Origin: Candidatus Thiosymbion sp.
Lineage (GTDB): Bacteria > Pseudomonadota > Gammaproteobacteria > Chromatiales > Chromatiaceae
DNA: 64,000 nt
NCBI GenBank assembly: GCA_018435665.1
Contig: JAHDND010000022.1
Coordinates: 1 to 64,000 of the forward strand
Direction: 5' to 3'
Position 1 is the stretch's first letter. Each line of letters starts with the position of its first letter. The translations under genes were made by a program, and so were the position numbers. Positions 18,517-27,306 of the stretch are shown piece after piece. A model generated the notes under the pieces. The model did no database searches, was not told where the DNA came from, and saw nothing but the letters and a program-made list of their open reading frames with translations.

Positions 18517-20356
18517 GGAAACCTGGCCGGTTTCCGCCGGTAGCCGGGCTCTTGTCGAGAAACAAGGCCTCAAACGCGGGAAGCGGCAGCGGCGGGCTAT
18601 AGAGATATCCTTGCAGCAGATCGCAGCGATGGACGGCGCTGAGGAAATACTGCTGGGCATCCGTTTCGACCCCTTCCGCGACCACCCGGAGTTTCAGGCT
18701 GTGCGCCAGGCTGATGGTGGCGGCGCAAATGACCACATTGTTGTCCCCCGATTCGATCTGGGAGACGAAAGACCGATCGATTTTGAGCTGGTTCAGCGGC
18801 AGGCGGCACAAATAGGACAGGGAGGAGTAGCCGGTACCAAAATCGTCGAGGGCAAAGCGGACCCCCAAGGTCCTGATCTGTCCCATCACCCCAATGATAT
18901 TTTCCGGATCCTGGGCGAAGGCGCTCTCGGTCAGCTCCAGTTTGAGCCGTCGCGGGTCAGCTCCGGACCGCGTCAGGGCCGTTTCGACCAGCCGGGCAAA
19001 ATCCGGCGCCTGGAACTGGCGAGCACTGACATTCACCGCCAGGGTGAGATGCGCCATCTCCGGATGGGTCCCCCATCGGGCTAGATGCTCGCAAGCGGTC
19101 TCCAGTACCCATTGGCCGACAGGCAGGATCAAGCCCGAGGACTCGATCTGGGGAATGAATTCCCCGGGCGAAACCAACCCGCGCTGTGGGTGTCGCCAAC
19201 GCACCAAGGCCTCGGCCCCGAGGATCCGGCCGCTATCCCCGGCAACCTGAGGCTGGAAGAAGAGTTCGAACTGGCCATGGTGGAGGGCCAGTAACAAATC
19301 ACGGGACATTTGGGCGTGGTTGATCACGGCCCTTTCCATGTCGGGATCGAAGAAGGTCAGACGGCTTTTGCCGGCGGACTTGGATTGATACATCGCCATC
19401 TCGGCCTGTCGCAGCAGGTCCTCGATGGCCAACCCGGCGCCCGTGAACAGGGTGACACCCAGACTGGCCTGGCAACTGAAGGTCCCGCCGGGCAAGGCAT
19501 AGGGTTGCGCCAGGTCCGCCAGCAGGTTCCGGCCCAGCGTCTCGACATCCCAGGCCACTTCCTCCAGGGTTTTCGCTTCCAGCGCCGGCAGCATGACGAC
19601 AAACTCGTCACCCCCCAGCCGCGCCACTGTGTCGCTTTCCCGCACCCTGGCGACCAGACGCTGCCCCACCTGCTGCAGCAGGCAGTCCCCGGCCGCATGG
19701 CCTTGGGTATCGTTCAGGCTTTTGAAATTGTCCAGATCGAGGAGGATGACCGCGCCGTAATTGCCGGTGCGCGCATTGGCCACCTCGGCCTGGCGCAAGC
19801 GATCGATCAGAAGCCGGCGGTTGGGCAGGCCGGTCAGTTGGTCGGTGAAGGCCAGGCGGTTGATCAACTCCTCGGCATACCGGCGTTCCTCGAGATCGAG
19901 AAAGGAGGCGACGTAATTGGTCAGGGTGCCCTGCTCATCCTTGACAGCGGTAATCGACACCCAACGGGGATGGGTCTCGCCATTTTTCCGCTTGCCCCAC
20001 AACTCCCCCTCCCAACTCCCCTTCTGCTTGATCGCCGCCCACAGGGCGGCGTAGAACGACTTTTCGTAGTTTCCCGATTGCAGAAAGTGGGGCGTCTGGC
20101 CGACGACATCCTCAGCCGTGAAACCGGTGATTTCGGTGAAGGCCTGGTTGACACGCAGAATCCGGGTGGCGGGGTCGGTAACGAGCATGCCCAACCGCAC
20201 TTCGAACCCGGCGGGGTCCCCCGGCGCCATCGACCGCCTGTTGCCCGCGCTGCTCGAGGCGTCAGCGCCGCTGGCTCCCTGGTGACCGGGCTTGATGCCC
20301 TTGGCATCGCCTACCGGGTCTTCGTTGAAAGCGCGGAGCGTTGATCTATCGTCCAT
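18494..20356 (-). CDS. PAS-GGDEF-EAL c-di-GMP turnover protein
   Basis: A 620-residue cytoplasmic protein with PAS (about 50-165), GGDEF (about 175-335) and EAL (about 350-605). The cyclase site RLGGDEFVVM and an inhibitory RESD five residues before it are present. The phosphodiesterase motifs AEALVRWRHP, NVSARQF, LELTES and ALDDFGTGYSSLSYL are complete, so it may both make and break c-di-GMP. The start ATG 20356 (MDDRSTLRAF) is preferred over a TTG at 20386 that would overlap the upstream gene. It follows the solute-binding protein gene by 23 nt and is probably in one operon with it. Confidence 0.9.
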   Translation of the reverse strand: MDDRSTLRAFNEDPVGDAKGIKPGHQGASGADASSSAGNRRSMAPGDPAGFEVRLGMLVTDPATRILRVNQAFTEITGFTAEDVVGQTPHFLQSGNYEKSFYAALWAAIKQKGSWEGELWGKRKNGETHPRWVSITAVKDEQGTLTNYVASFLDLEERRYAEELINRLAFTDQLTGLPNRRLLIDRLRQAEVANARTGNYGAVILLDLDNFKSLNDTQGHAAGDCLLQQVGQRLVARVRESDTVARLGGDEFVVMLPALEAKTLEEVAWDVETLGRNLLADLAQPYALPGGTFSCQASLGVTLFTGAGLAIEDLLRQAEMAMYQSKSAGKSRLTFFDPDMERAVINHAQMSRDLLLALHHGQFELFFQPQVAGDSGRILGAEALVRWRHPQRGLVSPGEFIPQIESSGLILPVGQWVLETACEHLARWGTHPEMAHLTLAVNVSARQFQAPDFARLVETALTRSGADPRRLKLELTESAFAQDPENIIGVMGQIRTLGVRFALDDFGTGYSSLSYLCRLPLNQLKIDRSFVSQIESGDNNVVICAATISLAHSLKLRVVAEGVETDAQQYFLSAVHRCDLLQGYLYSPPLPLPAFEALFLDKSPATGGNRPGFLSPRPGR

Positions 20357-20379
20357 GTTCGAAGCGGGACTCAAAGGTC

Positions 20380-21450
20380 TTACCAAGCTTGATAGCGATC
20401 GACATTTTCCCGGGTGACGATGCCGATGCCGGTGTCCATGTCCTTGAGCAGGGGCGCGCCCAGCTTGGCCTGCCAGAGGGTGACGATCGCCCAGTAGCCC
20501 TGGGTGCGCGGCTTGGTGGCATAGGCGGAGTCGACGACGCCCTCACGGATGAGCTGGATGGTCTCCGGCAGATCGTCCAGGCCCACGTTGAAGACCTTGC
20601 CGGCGAGATTGGCCTCCTTGATCGCCTGGCCGATGCCGATCACCCCGCCGGCGTCACAGGACACCCAGCCCCGCACCTGGGGATGCGCCGCCATGATGGC
20701 CTTGGCCTGCTCCCGAGCGGTGTCGATATTGTCGTTGTCGATTCCCTTGGCCACCAGTTTGATGCCGGGGTGCTCCTGGAAGAGTCGCTCATGGCACTCG
20801 GCGCGAATGCGGTGATTCACGGCGGTGGGTACCCCCAGCATGATGGCCACTTCGCCCTCGCCCCCCATCAGGGCCACCAGGCGCGAGGCCGCCAGGCGCG
20901 CCTGCTGGCAAAAATCGTTGCCGACGTAGGGCAGGTCCATCCCGGCCGGCGGCTCGGAATCGAAGAGGACCAGGGGGATGCCCTGCCGGCGGGCCCGCGC
21001 CAGGCCCTCCTGCTCGATCCGATCATCCAGCAGGTCGATGGCGATACCATCGGGTTGTGACGCCGTCGCCAACTCCAGGAGGCGATTCTGCTCGGCCACC
21101 GCCGCCTGCGAGGGGGCCTGATAGTCCAGGATCACCGCCCGGCCCGTCTGTTGCTCGATCATCCGGGCCGCTTGCCTGGCCCCTTCATGCACCAGGTCGA
21201 ACCAGGGATGGACCACCTTGGGGATGATGACGAAGCGATAGGGGGCCGCGGGCTTGGCCGAAGGCTCGGCTGCCGGTCCAGCCGCGGGTCCGGTTGCCGA
21301 TCCGGTCGCGGGTCCTGTCGCCGATCCAGCGGCGGGTCCGGCTACCGGTCCAGCGGCGGTACCTGCGGCAGCTCCGGCCGTGGGTTCGCTCAGCGCCAAG
21401 GCGGGGGATAAGGAATAGCAAGCCAGCGGGGTGGAAAGCAACTTACGCAT
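20380..21450 (-). CDS. Periplasmic sugar-type substrate-binding protein, orphan
   Basis: A 356-residue type I periplasmic-binding protein (ribose/galactose-like fold) with a signal peptide (MRKLLSTPLACYSLSPALAL). The binding domain starts at YRFVIIPKVVHPWFDLVHEG and contains DGIAIDLLDD and FNVGLDDLPETIQLI. Between signal and domain lies a 45-residue Gly/Pro/Ala/Thr linker built from 4-residue repeats (DNA 21255-21385). ATG 21450 is chosen because AGGAGA lies upstream; a longer frame to 21522 would read through a dispersed repeat. No ABC permease or ATPase is nearby. With a GGDEF-EAL gene downstream it may serve sensing rather than import. Confidence 0.8.
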   Translation of the reverse strand: MRKLLSTPLACYSLSPALALSEPTAGAAAGTAAGPVAGPAAGSATGPATGSATGPAAGPAAEPSAKPAAPYRFVIIPKVVHPWFDLVHEGARQAARMIEQQTGRAVILDYQAPSQAAVAEQNRLLELATASQPDGIAIDLLDDRIEQEGLARARRQGIPLVLFDSEPPAGMDLPYVGNDFCQQARLAASRLVALMGGEGEVAIMLGVPTAVNHRIRAECHERLFQEHPGIKLVAKGIDNDNIDTAREQAKAIMAAHPQVRGWVSCDAGGVIGIGQAIKEANLAGKVFNVGLDDLPETIQLIREGVVDSAYATKPRTQGYWAIVTLWQAKLGAPLLKDMDTGIGIVTRENVDRYQAW

Positions 21451-21460
21451 AACATCTCTC

Positions 21461-21528
21461 CTAACTATCGTGACGGGACGCGCCAACCCCTTAAAAATGA
21501 AAGACTTTGCCGTGAATTTCACGCCAAC
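21461..21528 (+). repeat. Dispersed 68-bp intergenic repeat, copy A
   Basis: This 68-bp block aligns without gaps to 40336-40403 at 52 of 68 positions, by hand count. Shared cores are [18 protein letters not shown] and CGTGAMTTTCACGCYAAC. It lies just upstream of the solute-binding protein start, in its leader region. See copies at 40336, 52730 and 56112-56244. Confidence 0.75.
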
Positions 21529-21769
21529 TTGGGCGGGGCGGCGTAGAAAACGGGGGCAGATCAGTAGCCACTAGCTTGAACCTTATCATGCTGATGGCGA
21601 TGAAGGGGCGCAAGGCGAATAGGTACCTTGCCAATCTCCCTCTGCCGAGACCCCACAGCGCCTGGATTAGTGCCTGGATTGGTGGGCACGACCGAAGGTA
21701 GGCGATTCTAAAGTAGGCTATTCTTGAGTACTTGCTACCCGATACCAACGACCTGGAGGAATGACATTC

Positions 21770-23164
21770 ATGACGGCGACTGACCCGACGACGATCTCGC
21801 CCGTGACGGTCCCGGAGCGCGACCTCCGGGAGACGCTGGAGGAGCGACGCGCGACCGGACAGGCCGCGCGCGAGCAGGCGCCGCGGGACGGCCAGGGGCA
21901 CTGGGACGAGGCGGCGCGCGGGCACGACGCGCTGGAGACGATCCTGGCCCAGAACCTGATCCGGGTTCCTGAACTGCTGCCCATTCGCCACGGGCGCATG
22001 GTCGCCTCGCCCTGGAACTATTACCGCGGCGCGGCCGCGGTGATGGCCGCCGATCTCGCCTCCCGGCCTCATAGCGGGCTGCGGGTTCAGCTCTGCGGCG
22101 ATGCTCATGTCCTCAACTTTGGCCTCTGGGCCACCCCAGAGCGCAACCTGCGGTTCGACCTGCGCGACTTCGACGAGACACTGCCCGGGCCCTTCGAGTG
22201 GGACCTGCTGCGCCTCGCCGCCAGCCTGGTGGTGGCGGCGCGGGAGGATGGCCTCAAGGCGGCCAAGGCGGATGAGGCCGTGGTCGCCGCCGGGAAGGCC
22301 TACCGGGACCGGATGGCCCGCTACGCGACCATGCCGGAGCTCGACCTCTGGTACGACGGGACTCACGTCGACAGCCTGATCAAGTACTTCTCCCCGGCCG
22401 ACCGTGGGCAGTTGTCGGTCCATATCGAGAAGGAGTCCAAGCGCCGTACCCACCGTGGCGCCTTTGCCAAGCTCACTGAGATGGTCCACGGCCAGCCCCG
22501 GATCGACGAGGACCCGCCCCTGCGCACCCGCGTCGACGACGAGGTGCAGGACGCGCTGAGCGACCAATGCCTGGCCGGCTACCGGATGACCCTGCAGGAG
22601 GATCGGCGCCACCTGTTCGACCGCTTTACCCTCGTTGACCTGATCCGCCAGGTGGTGGGGGTGGGCAGCGTGGGGATGCGGGTCTATCTGGCCCTGTTTG
22701 AGGGCCGCAGTGGCGACGACCCCCTGTTTCTGCAGATCAAGCAGGCCGGCCCCTCGGTTTACGAGTCCCACCTCGGCCCCAGCCAACAGGCGAGCCACGG
22801 CGCCCGGGTGATCGCTGGCAAGCGGGTACTGCAGAGCGCGACCGACATCTTTGTCGGCTGGGGCTCATTCGAGGGCCAGGACTACTATGTACGGCAGTTC
22901 CGCGACATGAAGATCGTCCCCGATATCGAGTTGCTCGCTCCCGTCCTGGTCGAGTTCGCCACCGCCTGCGGCGAGACCTTGGCCCGGGCCCACGCACGCT
23001 CGGGAGACGCCGTGGCGATCAGTGCCTATCTCGGCAAAGGCCCGACGTTCATCAAGGCCCTGCGCGACTTTGCTCGCCGCTATGCCGATCAGAATGAGCG
23101 CGATCACGCCCAACTCAAGCATGCTATTGCCGCTGGCCGGGTCCCGAGCGAACCGGGCTGGTAG
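21770..23164 (+). CDS. DUF2252 family protein
   Basis: A 464-residue cytoplasmic protein of DUF2252, an uncharacterised family with a kinase-like core related to aminoglycoside phosphotransferases. Supporting motifs are CGDAHVLNFG (residues about 110-119), DFDETLPGPFEWDLLRLAAS and, near the end, VEFATACGETLARAHARSGD. ATG 21770 is preferred over ATG 21761 because GGAGG at 21755 is only 1 nt from the latter. The upstream region has short direct repeats (TGCCTGGATT twice, GTAGGCNATTCT twice, 21660-21720). Substrate and pathway are unknown. Confidence 0.85.
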   Translation: MTATDPTTISPVTVPERDLRETLEERRATGQAAREQAPRDGQGHWDEAARGHDALETILAQNLIRVPELLPIRHGRMVASPWNYYRGAAAVMAADLASRPHSGLRVQLCGDAHVLNFGLWATPERNLRFDLRDFDETLPGPFEWDLLRLAASLVVAAREDGLKAAKADEAVVAAGKAYRDRMARYATMPELDLWYDGTHVDSLIKYFSPADRGQLSVHIEKESKRRTHRGAFAKLTEMVHGQPRIDEDPPLRTRVDDEVQDALSDQCLAGYRMTLQEDRRHLFDRFTLVDLIRQVVGVGSVGMRVYLALFEGRSGDDPLFLQIKQAGPSVYESHLGPSQQASHGARVIAGKRVLQSATDIFVGWGSFEGQDYYVRQFRDMKIVPDIELLAPVLVEFATACGETLARAHARSGDAVAISAYLGKGPTFIKALRDFARRYADQNERDHAQLKHAIAAGRVPSEPGW

Positions 23165-23311
23165 AGACCCTCGCGGTCCACCCTCGCGGGCCAGGTGCTC
23201 GGGTTTATGCCGGCCATGCACCACGGCCCTGGCTCGACCGACAACCGAAAGGCTGTGGCCAAACCGGTGTTGTGATCCAAGACGATGAATTTGGCTTGCA
23301 GGAGACCCCCC

Positions 23312-23953
23312 ATGTCCCAACCGGCACCCCGGATCGATGTCTTCACTTATGGCGACTACCGCCACTGGCCCGATGAGGAACGCTGGGAGTTGATCGACGG
23401 TCAGGCTTACGCCATGTCGCCGGCGCCAACCCGGTTGCATCAGGAGTTCGTGGTGGAACTGGCTCGGCAGATTGGGAATGCCTTGCAGCATCACCCTTGC
23501 AGGGTCTATGTCGCGCCTTTCGACGTGCGACTGCCGCGGCGCAATGAAGCCGACGATCAGGTGGACACAGTCGTTCAGCCCGACGTGGCGGTCATCTGCG
23601 ATCCCCGCAAACTCGATGACAAGGGCTGTCGGGGCGCGCCGGACTGGATCATCGAGATCCTCTCCCCCGCCAGCGCCACCCATGATCAGATCCGCAAGCG
23701 AGCCCTTTATGAACGCCATGGGGTGCGGGAATACTGGCTGCTCCACCCGGTGGACCGGGTGCTGATCATCTACCGCCTGGGTGAGGAAGGTACCTATGGC
23801 AAACCGGACATCCGCGCCCTGGATGAGCCCACCCCGGTCGTGGTCATCCCCGGTCTGGAGATCCACTGGCCAGCGGGGGCGGAACTGGGCGCTGGCACCG
23901 AGGTGGGGAGCCCGCCCTCAGGCGTGAAAGGTCCGCCGCGGCAGCTGATGTGA
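23312..23953 (+). CDS. Uma2 family endonuclease-like protein
   Basis: A 213-residue protein of the Uma2 family (PD-(D/E)XK fold, function unknown, common in multiple copies in cyanobacteria and purple bacteria). The nuclease core is visible: WELIDGQAYAMSPAPTRLHQ, VQPDVAVICD, DWIIEILSPAS and YERHGVREYWLLHP. ATG 23312 has AGGAGA upstream. The last 25 residues are encoded by a 70-bp repeat (23870-23939) that recurs at 34823, so the natural C-terminus may have been replaced. Confidence 0.85.
   Translation: MSQPAPRIDVFTYGDYRHWPDEERWELIDGQAYAMSPAPTRLHQEFVVELARQIGNALQHHPCRVYVAPFDVRLPRRNEADDQVDTVVQPDVAVICDPRKLDDKGCRGAPDWIIEILSPASATHDQIRKRALYERHGVREYWLLHPVDRVLIIYRLGEEGTYGKPDIRALDEPTPVVVIPGLEIHWPAGAELGAGTEVGSPPSGVKGPPRQLM
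23870..23939 (+). repeat. 70-bp dispersed repeat, copy 1 (Uma2 3' end)
   Basis: It matches 34823-34892 over 70 bp without gaps, 61 identical by hand count; the last 30 bp are identical. Here it encodes the C-terminal tail of the Uma2 protein on the plus strand. Confidence 0.8.
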
Positions 23954-24014
23954 TACGAATACAGCTAGCGCTGGTTGGGGTAGCCTGGATCCAGGAAGTG
24001 GACTGGGCGCATCA

Positions 24015-24036
24015 GCGCGAATCAATTCGCGCCTAC
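24015..24036 (-). repeat. REP-like hairpin with GTAG foot
   Basis: On the minus strand GTAG is followed by a palindrome with perfect 8-bp arms (GCGCGAAT and complement) around 2 nt. GTAG plus palindrome is the hallmark of RAYT-associated REP elements. It sits between convergent Uma2 and YgjP-like genes. There is no T-run. Confidence 0.55.
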
Positions 24037-24043
24037 AGTCGGA

Positions 24044-24367
24044 TCAAGGCCGCGCCGCGTGCGCCTGATCCGCCAACCGCGCCGCCAGCGCCTCATAGTC
24101 CCCCAGGTGCGCCCGCATCAGGCTCTTCCAGAGCTTACCGTGATTGGGCACCGAAAAGTGCAGCAGCTCGTGGACGATCACGTAGTCCCACAGCTCGGCA
24201 TCCAGCCCAAGCAGTTCTTCGCTGAAGTTCAGCCGGCCGTTGGTGGAGCAGGATGCCCACTTCTTGCGCATGGGGCGAACGCTGAGCCAGACCACCTGCA
24301 CGTCCAGCCGCTCCGCCCACTGGTGCACTCGGTCCTTGAACGCCTGCTTTCGCGCCGCATCGGCCAT
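24044..24367 (-). CDS. YgjP-like (DUF45) zinc metalloprotein
   Basis: A 107-residue predicted metal hydrolase of the YgjP/DUF45 group. The zinc site is HELLHFSVPNHGKLW (HExxH plus a third histidine). The upstream segment MRKKWASCSTNGRLNFSEEL is typical. ATG 24367 (MADAARKQAF) is chosen because it starts 4 nt after the hsdR stop; the longer frame runs into hsdR. Short versions of this family are often found next to type I hsdR genes (general knowledge). The substrate is unknown. Confidence 0.8.
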   Translation of the reverse strand: MADAARKQAFKDRVHQWAERLDVQVVWLSVRPMRKKWASCSTNGRLNFSEELLGLDAELWDYVIVHELLHFSVPNHGKLWKSLMRAHLGDYEALAARLADQAHAARP

Positions 24368-24371
24368 CCGG

Positions 24372-27293
24372 CTAGATCCGCTCCGCCTTGTCCAGCAGCG
24401 TGAACAGTTCGTCCACCACCGCCGCGACGCGGTCCAGGTCCTCGGTCTCGGCGAAGATGGCAAAGGTCACCTGCTTGCGCAGCTCGCGCAGGGCGTTCTC
24501 GCTCCGCTTCCAGTTGGGGAATTCCGCAAAAGCCCCGCGGATCTTCCGGCTGACCCCCTCCGCGTTGCCGATCCCGGCATCCAGCAGGGTGCGGTAGACG
24601 AAATAGGTCAGACCGTCGAAGGCCTTCTCGGCCTGTTCCCGCTTTCTGCCCTCGTTCGCCTCAACCTCGCGCAACAGGGCCTCCAGTGCCTCCGCCGCGT
24701 CGAGCTGGCGGCCCTCGAATGCCTCCTGCACCGCCCGGGCGCGCTCGGCCATGGCGATGAGGTACGGGTCCTCGCTCTCCTCCTCGGCCTTGCGCTCGAT
24801 GCCCTTCACCAGATTGATCACCTTGGTGGCGTCGCCGCCCTGGCGCTGCTTGATCAGCGCGATGGTCGCGGCATTGATCTCGACGAACCCATCGACGCGG
24901 CGCACCGCGTAGCTACCGACCTGTTCCTGCACCAGCAGGTTGGTCTTGGACTGGAAGTCTCGGTCCACCATCACACGCTTGGCATAGGCCTTTCGGACAA
25001 CGTGATAGATCGCAGAGAGCGTCGTGTAGGGATCGATAAAGGGCCGCAGAAAGGCATCGGGCGAGATGATCTCGTAGAGCATCTCCAGCTCTTTGAACTC
25101 CTTGAAGAACTCCTTTCGCCGCCCCGGGTCGCGGAAGTGCTCGATGAGGGTATCGACGTCCTTGTCGTTGAACTGCTGCTCGATCAGGCCGAGGTAATCC
25201 GGGGCCTTGGTCTCCATCTTGTTCTTGAACAGCACCTTCAGGAGCTTAAGATCCTTGACGATGGCGTTGATCTCGTCGCTGTCGAAGGCGAGGGCCTTTT
25301 CGAGCTTGTCGAAGATGCCGACAAAATCGAGGACGAAGCCGTGAGGCTTCACCATCTCCTGCGCCTCGTTCTCATAGGGACGGTTCACCCGGGCGATGGC
25401 CTGCAGCAGCGTGTGGTCACGCATCGGCTTGTCGAGATACATGGCGTAGAGCAGGGGTGCGTCGAAGCCAGTCAGAAGCTTCTCGGTGACGATGAGGATC
25501 TTGGGCTGCTGGTCGAGCCTGCCGAAGCTCTTGCGGATCTGCCGCTCCCGCTTGGGGTCGAGGTGGAATTCCTTCAGCAGCTTCGAGTCGTTGTTGCTGC
25601 CGGTGTAGACCACCTCGGAATACTCGGGCGGGAGGAACTGATCGAGGGCGTGCTTGTAATGGGCGCAGGCTTCGCGATCAACCCCGACGAGGAAGGCCTT
25701 GTAGCCCAGCGGCTCGACGTTCTCGCGGTAGTGGTCGGCGACGAACTGCGCTACCTGCTGGATGCGCTCCTTGCCTTTGAGAAAGTTTTTCAGGTTCACC
25801 GCCCGTTCGAGGATCTTGTTCAGCTCCTCGATGTCGGCCACGCCCTCGGCTTCGGCCAGCGACAGGAACTCCTTGTCCAGCGTCTCGTGAGGGACGAGCA
25901 TTTCATTGGGGGCGAGTTGGTAGTAGAGCGGCAGCGTGGTGCCGTCCTCGATGCTGTCGGCGATGGAATACTTGTGCAGGTAGCCCTGGTCGTCCTCGCA
26001 GCCGAAGGTCTTGAAGGTGCCTTTGCCATACACCGTCTTGTCCACCGGCGTGCCGGTGAAGCCGATGAAGGTCGCGTTCGGCAGGCCCGCCATGAGGAAG
26101 TTGCCGAGGTCGCCGCTTGTGGTGCGGTGGGCTTCGTCGATGAGGACGTAGATGTTCGAGCGCGTATTCAGGTTCGCCGGCATGTCGCGGAACTTGTGGA
26201 TCATCGTCACGATGATGCCCCGGTAGTCGTCGCGCAGGAGCTGGTTGAGCCGGGCGATGCTGCTGGCGTGCTCCAGATTGCCCAGGCCGAGCGCAGCGAG
26301 GTTCTTGAGCATCTGGTCTTCCAGCTCGTTGCGATCGATCATCAGCAGCACGGTCGGCTTGTCCGCCCCAGGCGCGCGGAACAGCCGCTCCGCCGCCTTG
26401 ATCATGGTGAAGGTCTTGCCGCTGCCTTGGGTGTGCCAGACCAGGCCGCGGGTGCGCTTGGGATCAAGGGCGCGGCGGACGGTCGCATCCACCGCGCCGG
26501 TCTGGTGCTGGCGCAGGATGTACTTGTTCAGCTCCTCGTCCTTCTCGGCAAAGACGATGTAGTCCTTCAGGAAGGCCAGCACCTGCGGAATGGCGCAGAA
26601 GCCCTTCACCTTGGCCTCCAGCTTGCCGACCTCCGCGTCCTTCCAGTTGAAGATGTTCCGCCGCACCGTGTTCCAGCTCACCCCGTAGGAAAAGCCGATG
26701 GCGTCAGTGGCGGTGAAAAGCTGCTGTGACACGAACAGCTCGGGCGTCTCGCGGTGGTAACGGCGGATCTGGTCCACCCCCAGGGCAATCGCCTCGTCCT
26801 TGTTGGCGTTCTTGCACTCGATCACCAGCACCGGGATGCCGTTGATGAGAAAGACCACATCCTCCCGCGTGCCGTAGTGGCCGTTGTGAAAGGCCCATTC
26901 CTCGGTGACTTCGTAAACATTGCGCGCCGGATCGTCGTAATCGATCAGGATCAAATCACGCTCGCGTATCTCTTCATGGTCGAAGAACTTGCCCCGGTTG
27001 CGCAGGTGCTCGACGAATTCCCGGTTGCCGTAGATGTCGGTGTGCAGATGGCGGAACTGCCCGAGCAAGGCCCCCTCGGCCTCGGCGTAGCGCGGGTTGA
27101 ACTCCCGCAGCTTGGCGTCGAGCAGATCGTCGAAGAAGAGGGAGCGGTTCTTGGCGCGGTCGGCGGGCGGCACGTCTGGATCAAAGCCGCGCCGCTGCTC
27201 GGCTTCCTCGCGGGACACAAGGGTCCAGCCGATGGCCTCGGCGTATTCAAGAATCCGCGCCTGGACGGTTTTGTGTTCTCCGGGTGTAGGCAT
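24372..27293 (-). CDS. hsdR: Type I restriction endonuclease subunit HsdR (locus 2)
   Basis: A 973-residue HsdR of a different subfamily from locus 1. The nuclease domain holds DVVFLINGIPVLVIECKN (residues about 150-170). The motor has Walker A HTQGSGKTF (about 300), IDEAHRTTSG and TEKLLTGFDAPLLYAMYLDK. A helical C-terminal domain follows. ATG 27293 (MPTPGEHKTVQ) is chosen because the duplicated relic at 29683 starts at the equivalent place. It is 13 nt downstream of the Fic gene and 4 nt upstream of the YgjP-like gene, one transcription unit. All motifs are intact. Confidence 0.95.
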   Translation of the reverse strand: MPTPGEHKTVQARILEYAEAIGWTLVSREEAEQRRGFDPDVPPADRAKNRSLFFDDLLDAKLREFNPRYAEAEGALLGQFRHLHTDIYGNREFVEHLRNRGKFFDHEEIRERDLILIDYDDPARNVYEVTEEWAFHNGHYGTREDVVFLINGIPVLVIECKNANKDEAIALGVDQIRRYHRETPELFVSQQLFTATDAIGFSYGVSWNTVRRNIFNWKDAEVGKLEAKVKGFCAIPQVLAFLKDYIVFAEKDEELNKYILRQHQTGAVDATVRRALDPKRTRGLVWHTQGSGKTFTMIKAAERLFRAPGADKPTVLLMIDRNELEDQMLKNLAALGLGNLEHASSIARLNQLLRDDYRGIIVTMIHKFRDMPANLNTRSNIYVLIDEAHRTTSGDLGNFLMAGLPNATFIGFTGTPVDKTVYGKGTFKTFGCEDDQGYLHKYSIADSIEDGTTLPLYYQLAPNEMLVPHETLDKEFLSLAEAEGVADIEELNKILERAVNLKNFLKGKERIQQVAQFVADHYRENVEPLGYKAFLVGVDREACAHYKHALDQFLPPEYSEVVYTGSNNDSKLLKEFHLDPKRERQIRKSFGRLDQQPKILIVTEKLLTGFDAPLLYAMYLDKPMRDHTLLQAIARVNRPYENEAQEMVKPHGFVLDFVGIFDKLEKALAFDSDEINAIVKDLKLLKVLFKNKMETKAPDYLGLIEQQFNDKDVDTLIEHFRDPGRRKEFFKEFKELEMLYEIISPDAFLRPFIDPYTTLSAIYHVVRKAYAKRVMVDRDFQSKTNLLVQEQVGSYAVRRVDGFVEINAATIALIKQRQGGDATKVINLVKGIERKAEEESEDPYLIAMAERARAVQEAFEGRQLDAAEALEALLREVEANEGRKREQAEKAFDGLTYFVYRTLLDAGIGNAEGVSRKIRGAFAEFPNWKRSENALRELRKQVTFAIFAETEDLDRVAAVVDELFTLLDKAERI

Positions 27294-27306
27294 CCTCGAT
27301 CTCCCG

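Noticed and set aside
19310..20344. Plus-strand frame of 344 codons opposite PAS-GGDEF-EAL
   Set aside because: The domains on the minus strand are complete; this is a shadow frame.
24240..26729. A long plus-strand frame of about 830 codons
   Set aside because: It is antisense to the intact hsdR of locus 2; no motif supports it.
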